NCBI GenBank assembly: GCA_964058845.1
Contig: CAXKVR010000455.1
Coordinates: 1-64,000 of the forward strand
Length of the DNA: 64,000 nt
From: Carex sylvatica
Taxonomy: Eukaryota; Streptophyta; Magnoliopsida; Poales; Cyperaceae
Reading direction: 5' to 3'
Below are positions 22,901 through 33,610 of this stretch, piece by piece; the first letter of the stretch is position 1, and each line of letters opens with the position of its first letter. The position numbers were made by a program, and so were the translations under genes. Below the pieces are notes generated by a model that saw only the letters and a list, made by a program, of their open reading frames with translations, made no database searches and had not been told where the DNA came from.

Positions 22901-25900
22901 GGAAAAATGACGCACATACATGTCGTGATATTTTCTTTAGCTTGTGCAAAGTTCGGATGAAAAATTCGCTATACATATGTATGTCAGTAAAGTCCAATAT
23001 GTTGCATCATGATCAATGACCAACGGGTTTATAGCCTTTAACTTTTGGATGCTTCATTTATCAATACTGTATATTTTTTATTCATTTTTATGTATCTATG
23101 CAGTCGAGTAGTGTTACTTGGAGATTTGAACTACAGGATATCCTTGCCAGAATCAAGAACAAGGTCTCTGGTACAACAAAAAGAGTGGAAAACTTTGCTA
23201 GAAAATGATCAGGTAATTAACAATTCTTATTGCCAAATAAAAATCAATCAGAAGATATAAAAGTCAAACAAAATATAAAAGGCATATGACCAAAGTCAAC
23301 AGGGGCCGAAGCGGATAGAGAGGAAGGAATGCTTGCTAAGCATCTCCAATAAATTTTCAATTTTCAATTTTGTCCTTCAAATTTTTTAATTTTTATAAAA
23401 AAATATACAATTAGTCCTTGTCGTAAAAAAAGAAATTGCAGAACACTTATCAGCTCCCCTATCTCAATTTTCTAGTTCCGCACCTGAAAGTCAATAAATA
23501 AATGGATATATTAGGTTAAGAAAGTCTATATATATGCAATTCTGGCAAAAGTAACATAGAAAATTTCTGGTGCAGTTGCGAGGAGAGGTCAGTTCTGGTA
23601 GGGCCTTGGAAGAATGGAAAGAGGGAACAATAACATTCTCCCCGACTTACAAATATTTTCCAAACTCCGACACTTATTACGACTGCATCCAAGGCCAAAA
23701 AGGAAAGAAGTTGAGAGCTCCAGCATGGTAAGTCATACAACTTCACATACAGTTAGTCGTTGTGTTAGATAACTTGCCCATTTTATGACACTGTATATAA
23801 GTTTATTTTATTTTTAGGATAATTGTAGCATACATCCAACTCTTATGATATATCCATTTTAATGGTATATATTAAAAATATATATATATTAGTTATAGAT
23901 GTGTTTCAATTGTTTAGATAAGACGGGCATCAAATTTAATTAAGTCAATTTAGCATTTAATTGGTCATTCATCATAGGCCATTGAAGCTCAGTTGTTAAA
24001 AATTTAAATTTGTGATGGAAGACTAAACGTTTATCAACTTATCCCAAATTTGATAAATGTCCCATCCAAATGTTTCAGAACACATCTATAATTTCAATTT
24101 TTTAATTTGAATAAAATTTTGTTTAAAAATATGTAATACAAAAATTAGATGTAAGATAAAAGTTAGAAACACGCTCGAAAGAATCAAATAAGTTTCTCCA
24201 CGACATCAATCCTCTCTCCTTGTCCAAAGATAATTTGTGTACATTTGGATGAATGGCCGGAATAGCCGGAAGAGCGCTAACCTAGAGTTAGCACTAACCC
24301 ATCGTTTGAACGGATTAGCAAGAATAAAGCTAACCTGAAGAGTAGCATTGTTTTCTTGTAATCCAAACGTGGAATAGCGCTGAAAAATAGTACGCTAATC
24401 CAGAACAACGCTGAAAAATAGTACGCTAATCCATAAGCCATTAAAGCTAACTTGAAAATGGAATGATGTATGCAAGGGAATTAATTGCCTTGTCAATTGG
24501 GAGAGGGTGTATGCTCTAAAAATTAATGGGGGACTGGATATTATTGACTTGGCTATCTAGAATGACACGCTAATGGTAAAATGGATTTGGGCGATGAAAA
24601 GCAACGCGGAGGACCTATGGGCAACCACCTTGAAATCCTTGTATGGAATAACTTCGCCTACTCAGATGGAATCTCTGAGAGATGACAGCTCCTTTTTCCT
24701 CAAGGAGCTGGCGCCTTTACTTCCTTTCTATAAATGCTCGGTGGATGAGGTGGGAGTTACAAGGATTTGGGGATGGTCACCCTCGGTTATTTTTTCCTGC
24801 TCCTCAGCATATAGGGCACTCCACAACGGAGGAATCTTGTGTCCATATCAGAGTATTCTCTGGAAAATCAAGGTCCCCATGAAAATCACGAGTTTTCATC
24901 TTGCTTATGCTAGAGAGAAATTTTTTGACACAGGATGTCATAATGTATAAATGATGTAACATTACTACTGGTTGTCTTCTATGTCAAGTTGACATGGTGG
25001 AAACTCGGGACCATATCTTATGGGATTGTATATATGCTGTCAATTACTGGTGAGGATTGATGGTGCATTACAACATAGTCAGCCAGGGAGGCAGAGACAT
25101 TCAACGGGTTTGGTGCCTGGCGAGATGTGCAATGACACAATCAGAGAGACGGAAGTGAAACATATATAATATGGGCGGTAGGTGCATGAGTATTATGGAG
25201 AGAGAGGAACATGAGAGTGTTCTCTAACAAACGGAAATCAATTCATCGACTCTTAAACGAAACAGTTGTGGAGATCGAATTGTGGAGTAGTATATGTTAG
25301 GTACAATATCATTTTATCATTTTAAGCTAGTTTAGTCTTACATTTAGCAGTGAGAATTTATACAGTATCCATCTTTATATAGTAGATTTCGGTGAATAGA
25401 GTATTTATTCTAAAATTTTGTAACTGAATCTTTTCCTTAGCAATATACCTGTTAATATACCTGTTATAGGCTTCATGCCTTTAACCATAAAAAAAAAAAA
25501 AAAAAAAAAAAAACAACAACGCTAACCCCTTGTGAACCAAACGTACCTTAAAGAAAAATAAGTATAACATTGTCCATCGTTAATTTGAATACAATATTTG
25601 TGTAAAATATTATATATGTATCTGAATGCCATAAAAATAATGAAGTTTCCTACCACATCATGACTCTTTCAAGTTAAATCATAGATGTACCGACGGCATG
25701 CATCGATCATGAGATCTTAATTAACGTGAACATTGCATAGCCATAAGTGAAATTAAAATATGTTTTTATTTTGTGAAGGTGTGACCGAATTCTCTGGACT
25801 GGAAAAGGATTTAAGCAAATTTATTATGATCGGTGGGAATCCAAGCTGTCTGATCACCGACCTGTTAGAGCTCTCTTTTCTGTGGATGTTGATGCTTTGA

Positions 25901-26028
25901 GAAACTTGAATTCTTTGAGAAGTTTCTTCTTATCTGAGAGGTATGATCAGAAAATTGTGATCAGCCATGGCGAGGTATTTACAAAGAATGACTATAAAAG
26001 TAGTGCAACCTTTGCAGAAAGCATTTAA
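19904..26028 (+). CDS. Inositol polyphosphate 5-phosphatase, At5PTase9-like, 8 exons
   Basis: Exons 19904-19927, 20014-20171, 20585-20692, 21383-21716, 22214-22398, 23104-23212, 23576-23727 and 25779-26028 join in frame to 439 aa plus TAA; every intron is GT-AG. The enzyme family removes the 5-phosphate from phosphoinositides or soluble inositol phosphates. Catalytic landmarks are intact: STWNVGG (65-71), FQE (98-100, metal-binding Glu), GCLGNKG (near 203-209), CHLASG (227-232), LLGDLNYR (274-281), RAPAWCDRIL (353-362) and SDHRP (381-385). The short N terminus lacks WD40 repeats, as in the small plant subfamily. The N-terminal stretch WPRLVANKLFKR and the block CIISKQMVGI, GCGIMG match what I recall of Arabidopsis At5PTase9 (about 417 aa). 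At5PTase9 has been linked to salt-stress ROS and endocytosis; that role is inferred here. Introns hold a SINE, miniature elements and a LINE. Confidence 0.9.
20877..20911. repeat. (CA)n/(CCCA)n microsatellite in intron 3
   Basis: A run of CA dinucleotides interrupted by CCCA units. No other significance seen. Confidence 0.85.
20998..21158 (-). mobile_element. SINE in intron 3 of the 5-phosphatase gene
   Basis: On the minus strand an A-box-like TGGTCTAGTGGCTAAGG and a B box GGTTTGAAATCC (plus-strand 21084-21095) mark a tRNA-derived SINE. Its A-rich 3' tail appears as T's at the left end. Identical 13-bp flanks GATTGAAATAGTT at 20985-20997 and 21159-21171 are the target duplication, so insertion boundaries are exact. 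It lies antisense to the gene. Confidence 0.88.
23300..23486. mobile_element. hAT miniature element in intron 6
   Basis: Ends CAGGGGCCGAAGCGG and CTAGTTCCGCACCTG are imperfect inverted repeats. Identical flanks AAAGTCAA at 23292-23299 and 23487-23494 are an 8-bp target duplication. Non-coding, 187 bp. Confidence 0.85.
23893..24091. mobile_element. Miniature inverted-repeat element in intron 7
   Basis: The left arm TTATAGATGTGTTTCAATTG pairs with the right end (GTTTCAGAACACATCTATAA), and the pairing continues through GGGCATCAAATTT / AAATTTGATAAATGTCCC. A second copy of the same family lies at 51265-51460. The exact target site was not resolved. Confidence 0.7.
24236..25552. mobile_element. 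Possible Tourist/hAT-like miniature element split by a LINE (intron 7)
   Basis: GTACATTTGGATGAATGG near 24239 and the reverse complement of the sequence after the LINE poly-A (GTACGTTTGGTTCACAAGG) look like a pair of terminal repeats. Internal phrases GCTAACC and GCTAATCC occur on both sides. A 23-bp phrase (GCTGAAAAATAGTACGCTAATCC in two parts) is repeated at 24379-24401 and 24411-24433. The most economical reading is an older element interrupted by the LINE. Ends are uncertain. Confidence 0.4.
24455..25513 (+). mobile_element. 5'-truncated L1-type LINE in intron 7, sense orientation
   Basis: The plus strand reads WNDVCKGINCLVNWERVYAL, KINGGLDIIDL, a stop, then MVKWIWAMKSN and LWKIKVPMKITSFHLAY, ending in decayed zf-RVT sequence (ETRDHILWDC-like near 24996-25027), a 3' UTR and a poly-A run at about 25489-25513. 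It belongs to the same LINE family as 14689-16590 (shared CKGINCL-NW and LKIN phrases). Stops and the missing 5' part make it inactive. It lies 265 bp before the last exon. Confidence 0.85.
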
Positions 26029-26502
26029 CCAATCTCCAAAGATAGCATCATATATCAGTTGATAATTTTTTAGAATTGTATGTAAGATCTTGTCTTTCAA
26101 AGAAGTTTGATCAACTTCTTTACACCACATATATATTCTACATGCATCAATTTTTCCATGCATGCAAAATATAATATATATATACCATAAGTTGACATAA
26201 ATTGTTCATATAGCCAATTTAAAATTTTGAGAATGTAATGTAAATCTGTCTCCTATAGTAGTTTGATCAAGGACTGTATACTGTATTTTATAACATTTTA
26301 AAGAAGTTTCTTGCCTATATATATATTGCAGATTTTGATATTTCTTAATTTCCCCTCATAAAGAAGCGACTTGCACATAATTAAACTTTATATTATTTTT
26401 GTGGTCTCGGATAACAAATTATTATTTAGTCTGAGTCCTGCCTGTGATATCACTAGTTGGTATATATGTTTGGTAAGCGGACATATAAAATTAAAAATAG
26501 AT

Positions 26503-26533
<31 letters not shown>

Positions 26534-26896
26534 TTCCCCTCCATTATGCAGTACAATTACATATATAATAGATGATTAATTCATAGGTTACATGATCCAA
26601 TCAATCGCAACTAGTGCCATACCGACTAAACAATATAAATTATATACACAAGTGCTTTTCATGGCCAGCCACCATTGACTTCACGGGAGATCTTTGTGAC
26701 CTCCAATTAAGGAGCTGCATGCATGCCCAAAGATATGATTAGTGAGGTAATTGCTTTTCAAACTTGCCAAACCATTCAAACAAACTTATATATATCAGGT
26801 GCTTATTGGTGTTCATGCTTTTTTTTTGTTTTTCATTCAAGAAAAAAAATTATGACATGAACTAATATCACAAAAGCGTTATTGTGGGACAAAGAT
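26029..26896. other. 3' flank of the 5-phosphatase gene
   Basis: AT-rich, no further coding exon recognised after the TAA at 26026-26028. A (TA)n microsatellite occupies about 26505-26533. Confidence 0.5.
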
Positions 26897-27105
26897 TAGA
26901 GGCAGATACACCTGGAATCAATGGGTAAATTGACTCTATTTATTTTTAAAATCTGATTAATTATTAGATATGTTTCTATTATATATTTTAGAGAAAAATA
27001 TTATGAATACCGTAAAACTGGTCATCATTCAAAACATAAAAAATTAATATGATTGATCTCATTCAAATTTGACCCCCATAACTTGAAAGTCTGGCTTCGT
27101 CTCTC
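26897..27105. mobile_element. hAT miniature element, CAGAGGCGGAG family
   Basis: Ends TAGAGGCAGATACACC and GTCTGGCTTCGTCTCTC match the family at 13610 and 35096. Flanks ACAAAGAT and GTAAAGAT agree at six of eight bases, a decayed target duplication. Confidence 0.6.
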
Positions 27106-27182
27106 GTAAAGATGAGGCATTTGTTGCCCTTCTTACCTCTTTTTTCCTGTGTTTTTCTTATGAGACTGAATTTCCTTTTAAT

Positions 27183-27494
27183 CAGGATTGGGTTCAAAAT
27201 TTTCATTGGAGGAGGGCAAAAAAATAGCGAATCGAATTTGAACTCATTAACTAATTGGATACTTGATAAAAAAACAAAATTTTAACTTATATTTTTTAAT
27301 ACTCTGACTTATAATTTATGATGTTCTAATTAACTTATAATTCTAATTACCAATCACAATTTAAGAAATTTATTTTAAATTTTAACATTAAATTTAATCC
27401 GAATTATAAATTAAAAATTCAGAAGAGGTCAAATTTTTTTTCAGGAAAGTCAAAGTCGGTTGACTTTTCCTAATTACATGTTGGTCCGCCCTTG
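27183..27494. mobile_element. hAT element, CAGGGACGGATC family, exact target duplication
   Basis: It starts CAGGATTGGGTTCAAAATTTT and ends TTGGTCCGCCCTTG. Identical flanks CTTTTAAT at 27175-27182 and 27495-27502 show an 8-bp target duplication. The interior phrase GAACTCATTAACTAATTGG is shared with 17432-17990. Non-coding. Confidence 0.82.
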
Positions 27495-27502
27495 CTTTTA
27501 AT

Positions 27503-28775
27503 AATCTAGTTGCTCAATTTAAAGACATTTGGAACTTTCAAACATTTTCCACACAAATTTAAATAGGTTTCATAGGAGTTATTTCTCTGGGTTGGGATCC
27601 ATCCACTGTTTTCACTCCAGCCCAGCCAATTGTCCAAATTACCTTTCCCTTCATCTCTCAAAAATAAATAAATGAATGAGTAAATAATGGGAACAATTCC
27701 TGCTAACACCAAGCACATCCCTCAATTGCTTATCAAACATTTTTTCAAGTTGTAACTTGCAAGTGCCCCTCTCATGCATACTTGGTCTCATTAAGGCATT
27801 CTGAAGGCTCAGCATATTTGACTGGTACAATAAAGCAGCTAAATTATTTGTAAAATTGCCTATATATATAAAAATGTTTATAAAGGATTCACAAAGAGGG
27901 AAATCATATTAAGGAATTTAACAGAAAGAAGAGATATACTTTAGAAAAAAACTAACACCAGTTGTTTCATCAGTTTAAATATGGTGAAGTGATTTGATAG
28001 TTTTTGTGGATTCCATGTCCAATTAAGTATACACAGAGAGAAATTCATATCAACTGAGGTAACAGAAATTTTGAGTTTACATCCGGATCATTCAATCTGC
28101 TTTAGCACGAATATAAAAAAAAAATTACATCTCCAAACGAATTGATCCGAATTCTGATTGAACAATTCGGATCTAAACTCAAATATTATGTTATTCTAGT
28201 CCCAACTATTGATCTTTGTTAATATTCGTGTATGAAAAAAATCCTTCGTCAAAATTCGCACATAAAAAAATATGAAGGGCTGGAATCTGAATAACATGTT
28301 CCTGTTATTCCTTTGGAAATAACAGCAGCTCTATTTCCCAGAGGATATGAACTCCACAAAGATACCGTATAACTTTGTGCTAGTTTGTTTGACAAAACCC
28401 TCACCCCTCCCCGCAACCCAGTTCGTCCGACTACTCTTTTGCGTTTCAAAAGAAGATTAGGCCCAATAAACGGCCCGGATCTTAGCCCATCTCATGGATT
28501 ATGGAATGTATGGAAATTTTCAAAATGGCCACAAAGATTGCATTTCACTATTTAAAATTTTCAATTTTTGATTAAAATTTAACACACTGGATTTGTATGA
28601 TTTGTATGCGGAATCCCTTTTTAATAGGACAGAATCTGTGGCAGGTTAATAACAAGGAAGAATTTCATATATACCACTAAAAAACTGTGAAATTACATAT
28701 TTACTATTCAAATTTCTATAATTATATATTTACCATCTAATCGTCTCCATTCTCTCCTAACCCCTTTCCAACAAT
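27503..28775. other. Intergenic, no gene seen
   Basis: AT-rich to mixed composition, with no recognisable domain in any frame and no element with clear ends. Confidence 0.4.
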
Positions 28776-28779
28776 CAAA

Positions 28780-29805
28780 CTCGTCCGAGTTCTCCAGGTA
28801 AACCCAGATATAGTTTCATTCGTCAAACTTGTTCCACTTAGTAGCCCGAGAGGGATCAAAAAGAGTTAAGCTCTTCTGGATCTTTCTTATCCCGGTATAA
28901 CTGCTACTTGATCATAGCGTACTGAAGAAAGTTCAAAAAACGGGACCGATAAGTTTCTCCTCTTCCAACTCGGTAGAAAACTGTTTAAACATCTCCTAAA
29001 AACTGGAGATATAGCACTAAGCCACAGGGAGGATTTGTGCTGGGGCGACGTCAAGCTCCCTTAGCAAACTCCGAACAAAGAAAGAAAGTTTGAGTCTAAA
29101 GCCGCAATGCGACATTTTTCAGTAAATAGCAACCCCTTTTCCGGAGTCATGGACTTGGTCGTTCAGATCAGGAACTTTAAAGTGAACCCGATCCCGGGGA
29201 AACTCTTCCCTATGTTCTTCAGGAACAAGGGCCTTGTAGAAATAGTCAAGGTAATCGGGACACCGCACGTCGGCCTTAGAGGTTAATCTGGCCGATTCTT
29301 GAAAGTGAGCGTCATTCAGGTGTCCCGGACGAGGTTCCACTGGCTCAGGCTCTCTCTTTTTGGGAGGGTTGCTGACCTTTTTTTGGGGAAGACCTTTTCT
29401 TAGTCTTGGTCTCCTTCCTAGGAGGTTCAACCTCCTCTGATTTCTCCTCAGTCTCCTCCGTATCCCATTCCACACTCCTCGAGTTCATCTCTTCCCCTCC
29501 TTCGGTATGATCAAACCGACCTAAGGTGTCGCTTCGCTGTCCTCTTCATAATTAGTTTTTCCCTGGGGCTCTATTATGTGACCATGTAAAGATTGGTCAC
29601 CACGGGGAGGAGCCCGCATGAGACATTTCCCTCCGCCATATCGGATGGAGGAGTCGGAAGAAGAAGACAAATCAGAAAAAGAAGACGAGTCATAAGGAGA
29701 AGATGAGTCAGGGTCACAGGTTTGCCTCTGAATGACTTCGGTAGCCGTCCAAGGGGGAGAAGGTTCTTATGGTAATATTTTGGTGTTCTTGGATGAATTG
29801 ATCAT
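28780..29805 (-). pseudogene. Broken gypsy-type retrotransposon gag-like ORF
   Basis: On the minus strand an ATG at 29805-29803 opens MINSSKNTKILP, then TAA at 29769-29767. The frame resumes with a Ser/Asp-rich stretch (CDPDSSSPYDSSSFSD), an acidic/basic tract and, after a frame change, DYFYKALVPEEHREEFPRD, KVPDLNDQ and GKGVAIY-stop. The next segment, CGFRLKLSFFVRSLLRELD plus VAPAQILPVA, matches the conserved core of the plant 'putative gypsy type transposon' domain (Transposase_28, PF04195, recalled not searched). At least two frameshifts and five stops are present. It is a relic of a large non-autonomous or Gypsy element; no LTR was found here. Confidence 0.65.
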
Positions 29806-30687
29806 GATTTCTAAGTTATATGACAACAAAGGAATATGCTTACGATGGGGATATGCATGAGTAAACAGGTATACCGTGCGATTGGACACGTTTTACAGAT
29901 ATCAAGAACTAACATGCCAACAAATATCGGGTAGACTTTAATTCCAGAGTAAAATGGTGTACCTCGCAGAAAGGAAGAACTCGGAAAAAGCGTCAGACCC
30001 GAGATAAAGATCCGACCTTGCGATTCCTTCGCTATCCGACTTCATTTCAAAGATGTAAATGGCTTGAGAACTCTCTTAGGGTTTCTCCGAGATAAGTAGT
30101 TAACAGGAGGGTAGAGAACGAATGACGGAAGGAATGGGTCTATATGTATAGATCTTCAAAGTTTTCCGCTCTACCGAGGCACAAAATTCAAAAAACTACA
30201 CGTGACATTCTCATAATGAACTCAGTGTTTTGTATCCCATCAAAGCTAATACCAAACGTTGCCACGCGGCACTTCCAAAATCATTACTTTGGAACTATTG
30301 TTTTTAAAAAAATTACAAACAATTTAAAATTAATAATTTTGTATTTGTCTACAAAATAATAAAATTCTTAAAATTATATAGTTTGATATCAGCATATTTT
30401 AGTATGAAAATTATATTGAGTGATTAAATTTTTCGTTTCAATTTAAAAAATAAAGATAAAAATATGAATCATAACTTAAACACGTATTTTACGAATGCGT
30501 ATCCTCTCATATATGTGTAAGTGAGATTCACTGCTTTACGGCTTCATACTAACTCAAAAACAATACTTATTCGGAATAGCGTAGGGCCAATATTATTTTA
30601 TTTGTGCCTTGAGTAATTGTAAAGTTTAAAGAACAATCTGAATCCACTAATTTTAAAAGATTCCATAAAAGGTTTCGTGAGATGAAT
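29806..30687. other. Leader-like sequence of the relic, then intergenic DNA
   Basis: The stretch 29806-30140, on the minus strand, has the moderate GC content of the relic ORF upstream of its start and probably belongs to the same element. From 30140 to 30687 the sequence is AT-rich with no gene seen. Confidence 0.4.
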
Positions 30688-30866
30688 TTGGATCCTCTCA
30701 TGTACCTGACTCAAAACAATTATCAACGCAAGGCCCATAATAATGTGGCACGAATCTCAAAACGGACCCTTACCTATAGGTATTGGACTGAATTTGATCC
30801 GGCTGGAATAAATTTGGGCCTTTCGTTGACAATTGTTTTGAGTCAGGTACCTGGGAGGATACGGAT
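30688..30866. repeat. Inverted-repeat (MITE-like) element upstream of CYCJ18
   Basis: An arm of about 50 bp (GATCCTCTCATGTACCTGAC, then TCAAAACAATTATCAACGC) at 30690-30737 pairs with GTTGACAATTGTTTTGAGTC then AGGTACCTGGGAGGATACGG at 30825-30866. The hairpin sits 186 bp before the CYCJ18 start codon, so it may lie in or next to its promoter. No target duplication was defined. Confidence 0.75.
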
Positions 30867-31020
30867 TCCCGGGAGATCCGGATTCTTTGAGGAAGCCCTG
30901 CTCATCAACTATCAGATTGATCGAGTCGTGTACTCGTATGCGTATCCGAGGCCTAGGATTCCTAGCTTCTAATTGAAAAAATAATAATAAAAGAGAGCAA
31001 AGAAAGGAACCTTGATAACC

Positions 31021-31028
31021 TTTCCCGC
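31021..31028 (+). promoter_or_regulatory. E2F-type site TTTCCCGC at CYCJ18
   Basis: TTTCCCGC is an exact match to the plant E2F consensus (TTTSSCGC). It lies 24 bp upstream of the ATG at 31052, in the probable leader or core promoter. Binding is inferred, not shown. Confidence 0.55.
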
Positions 31029-31051
31029 CAGAAGTTCGGTGGACGAGGGAG

Positions 31052-33610
31052 ATGGAAGCAATGGCGACTCGCAGCTTGACGAGGCGCTTCTTGCAATTTC
31101 ACTTTCAAGCTTCTCATGTATGTTTTTCCTTTCCCACTAACTTTCGATTTCAAACTTTGACTCAAATAAATAAACCCCAATTCTGATCCAAAATTGCATG
31201 CGCCAAAAAATCACGTGATGGGTATCGCCAGTTGATTGAGCATTGTTAACCTTCTAAGTATTTAATCTGATTAATACATCTGCAAATTTGCAAGGCACAT
31301 ACCAACTTGATGGATCAGACATGAAAAGGTATAATCTGTAATACATTTTTCTTTTCCTTTTCTTTTGAAACAGCATCTCCAACTAAAGCCAATGGTCAAA
31401 TACACCTCTCTCTCCTTCTTTCTGGACCGATTTATGCCCTCTTTACAAAGGTATCTCTGATTTGTCTAATACTTATGTAATACACCCCTTTTTAAGGACC
31501 AATTATGCTGATTTTCCAAAATTTGTCCAATAATGCAAATATCATAAACCAAGGGGCTTTTATGCAACTTTCACAGCTGTTAATTTTTTCAGTGGTCAGC
31601 CTTGCTATTAACTCTGTGAATGCTGTTGCAGGCAAGATAATACTAAGAAACTGCAAGCTGAAACCAGCAAAAGCTGGTTACTCGAGCACTTAAGAGAGAG
31701 CAATTTACAGCTTTTTGTCCTCATTTCCATTTGGGTCTCCAGTAAGGTAAAAGAGGGAGTTTTATGGTGATAATTTGCCGTTGCAGTTTCTATATTTAAA
31801 CCCTCACAAATACATTTCGTGTAAATAGTGAAGACACTCATAAGGTAAATTATTGTATCATGCAAAAAAAAATTTGTCTTCCACTTCTTAATGAACTTTT
31901 GTTCTTGTCTTTTTAGTTCAAGCACTTTCTTATCAATTGACTTCTGTTCGGCAATAAATTTTATTGCTGAACTGCTCATTTCATAGATTCATGATTCAAA
32001 GCCTCTATCAGTTAGGAGTCTCAAAGCATTGTCTGACAAGCTGATCTCTGACCAACACTTCACATCTCGAGATTTTAGTGATGCCGTATGTCTTCATTTA
32101 TTTTGGCATTTAATTATCTTAAATTTCTCAGAATGGTACAAGCGTAAATATTTGTTTCTTGTTGTATCTGCAGGAGCTGGTGTTTTTGGAGGTGTTAGAC
32201 ACTGCTTCATTTCCTTTTTATTTTATTAACTGAAAACATGTGGATATATTATATTGTTTCATGTTTGAAATTCCAGCTACGTTTTGGTTTCCAATACATA
32301 TATGTAATTTTACAGGTGATGGGATATGACATAGGCACATCCAAAATTGCATTTCTCTTCCTTGAAGATCTTTTTATTCAGCTCAGGTTCTTTTCTATCT
32401 TAATTTTTCAGTTTTTTTTAAAGTTATGACTTGTGTAATAATTTTTTATTTTCAGTAATTATTATAATTAATTCTTGTTTGTCGTTTCAGGGAATTATCA
32501 AGGCTTGGAGAAGCAATTGAAATGGAGACATGCATGGAGATTATGGATCTACTGTATGAAGAAGACACAATTTCTCCTCTTTTTACTACCTCCTCAGACT
32601 CTCTTGCTGCTGCGATACTGGTATGCGTCCACTTCGGCTGGCAAATATTTATCCAGACCCAACTTCTCCTGTTTAGCATTTACCTTTTTTGGTTAATTAA
32701 AATGTCCAATTTCTCTGCATCTCTATTCAGAGAAATAAGTTCACTGATGTTAGTATGTATGTATCGAGAACAATTGAAGTCCATGCTTGAGATTTTAGCA
32801 AATCAATTTTTGGGTCAACCCACAACCTGATTTATCCTCACGTGATGGGTTAACACGTCTGAGTTTTATGGCCTGCTGGCAATTCAGATTGTGTCTGGTT
32901 TATGTCAACTATAATATTGTGTTTATATGTAATTTAATTATGTCACCTCCACTAAAACTAAAGAAATTACAATAGTTTGCCTGCATTATCTGCGTTACCA
33001 TGATATTTTTTTTTTTGCAACAGTTTGCCTGCCTAAGCTAATATGTATCTCTAGGTATATTTAATTATTCTTTTGCCAAATATGATATAACTTTCAAATA
33101 TAATGTTTTTCAGGTGTGCGCCTATTTGATCTCGGTTCCAAAGCAGCAGTGGGAGTTTCCACTTCTTCCCTGGGGTTTATTAATCTCTCATATTTTCTTT
33201 CTATGACCACTACACCACCACCACCATCATCATCACCATCATTACAATTAGTTTTGTTACTGGTTTCTTTGTACTCGTAAATGGTTAATATATATCTTAT
33301 GTTTCCTCAGACTTCATAGCCTGGCATAGGTATGTTCTAGATGGTACTGGACCGTACTAATTAATACCAGTGACATGTATACAATTAATAATACTATGCT
33401 GGTGAAGACCAAAATGGCAGATTATCCAAATTTAAATTCTTGATTTGGTATCTCTTATAAACTGATAAGAAATCCTCACTTAGATTTTTTTTTTTTTTTT
33501 TGTGGACAGTGAAATTCATCACCTCACATGAAGAAGAAGATATAATGCATCTTGTTGTCTGGATTCTTTCACATGTGCTGAAACCTGAAGAGATCAGGCA
33601 CCAGAACTAA
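31052..33610 (+). CDS. Cyclin-J18 (CYCJ18), 9 exons
   Basis: Exons 31052-31117, 31374-31450, 31632-31746, 31987-32085, 32174-32191, 32316-32386, 32491-32620, 33114-33174 and 33510-33610 join in frame to 245 aa plus TAA, with GT-AG introns. A second in-frame ATG at 31061 would give 242 aa and begins MATRSLTRRFL, the start I recall for Arabidopsis CYCJ18 (about 234 aa), so it may be the true start. Further family landmarks: VKYTSLSFFLDRF (32-44), ESNLQLFVLISIWVS (69-83), SVRSLKALSDKLI (94-106), RDFSDAELVFLEV (114-126), MDLLYEEDT (166-174), SVPKQQWEFPLLPWV (199-213). The N-terminal half corresponds to a divergent cyclin box. It is an atypical plant cyclin, presumably a CDK-partner-type protein; its function is poorly known. 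The fifth exon is only 18 nt. Confidence 0.92.

Noticed and set aside
29119..29475. 118-codon minus-strand frame as an intact basic protein
   Set aside because: Only its C-terminal part matches the gypsy-type relic; its Arg/Leu-rich N-terminal part is the out-of-frame reading of an acidic tract. The real coding line jumps frames, so it is a pseudogene piece.
31505..31693. Independent 62-codon plus-strand frame within CYCJ18
   Set aside because: It overlaps exon 3 in the wrong frame and begins in intron 2; the spliced frame gives the CYCJ18 sequence.
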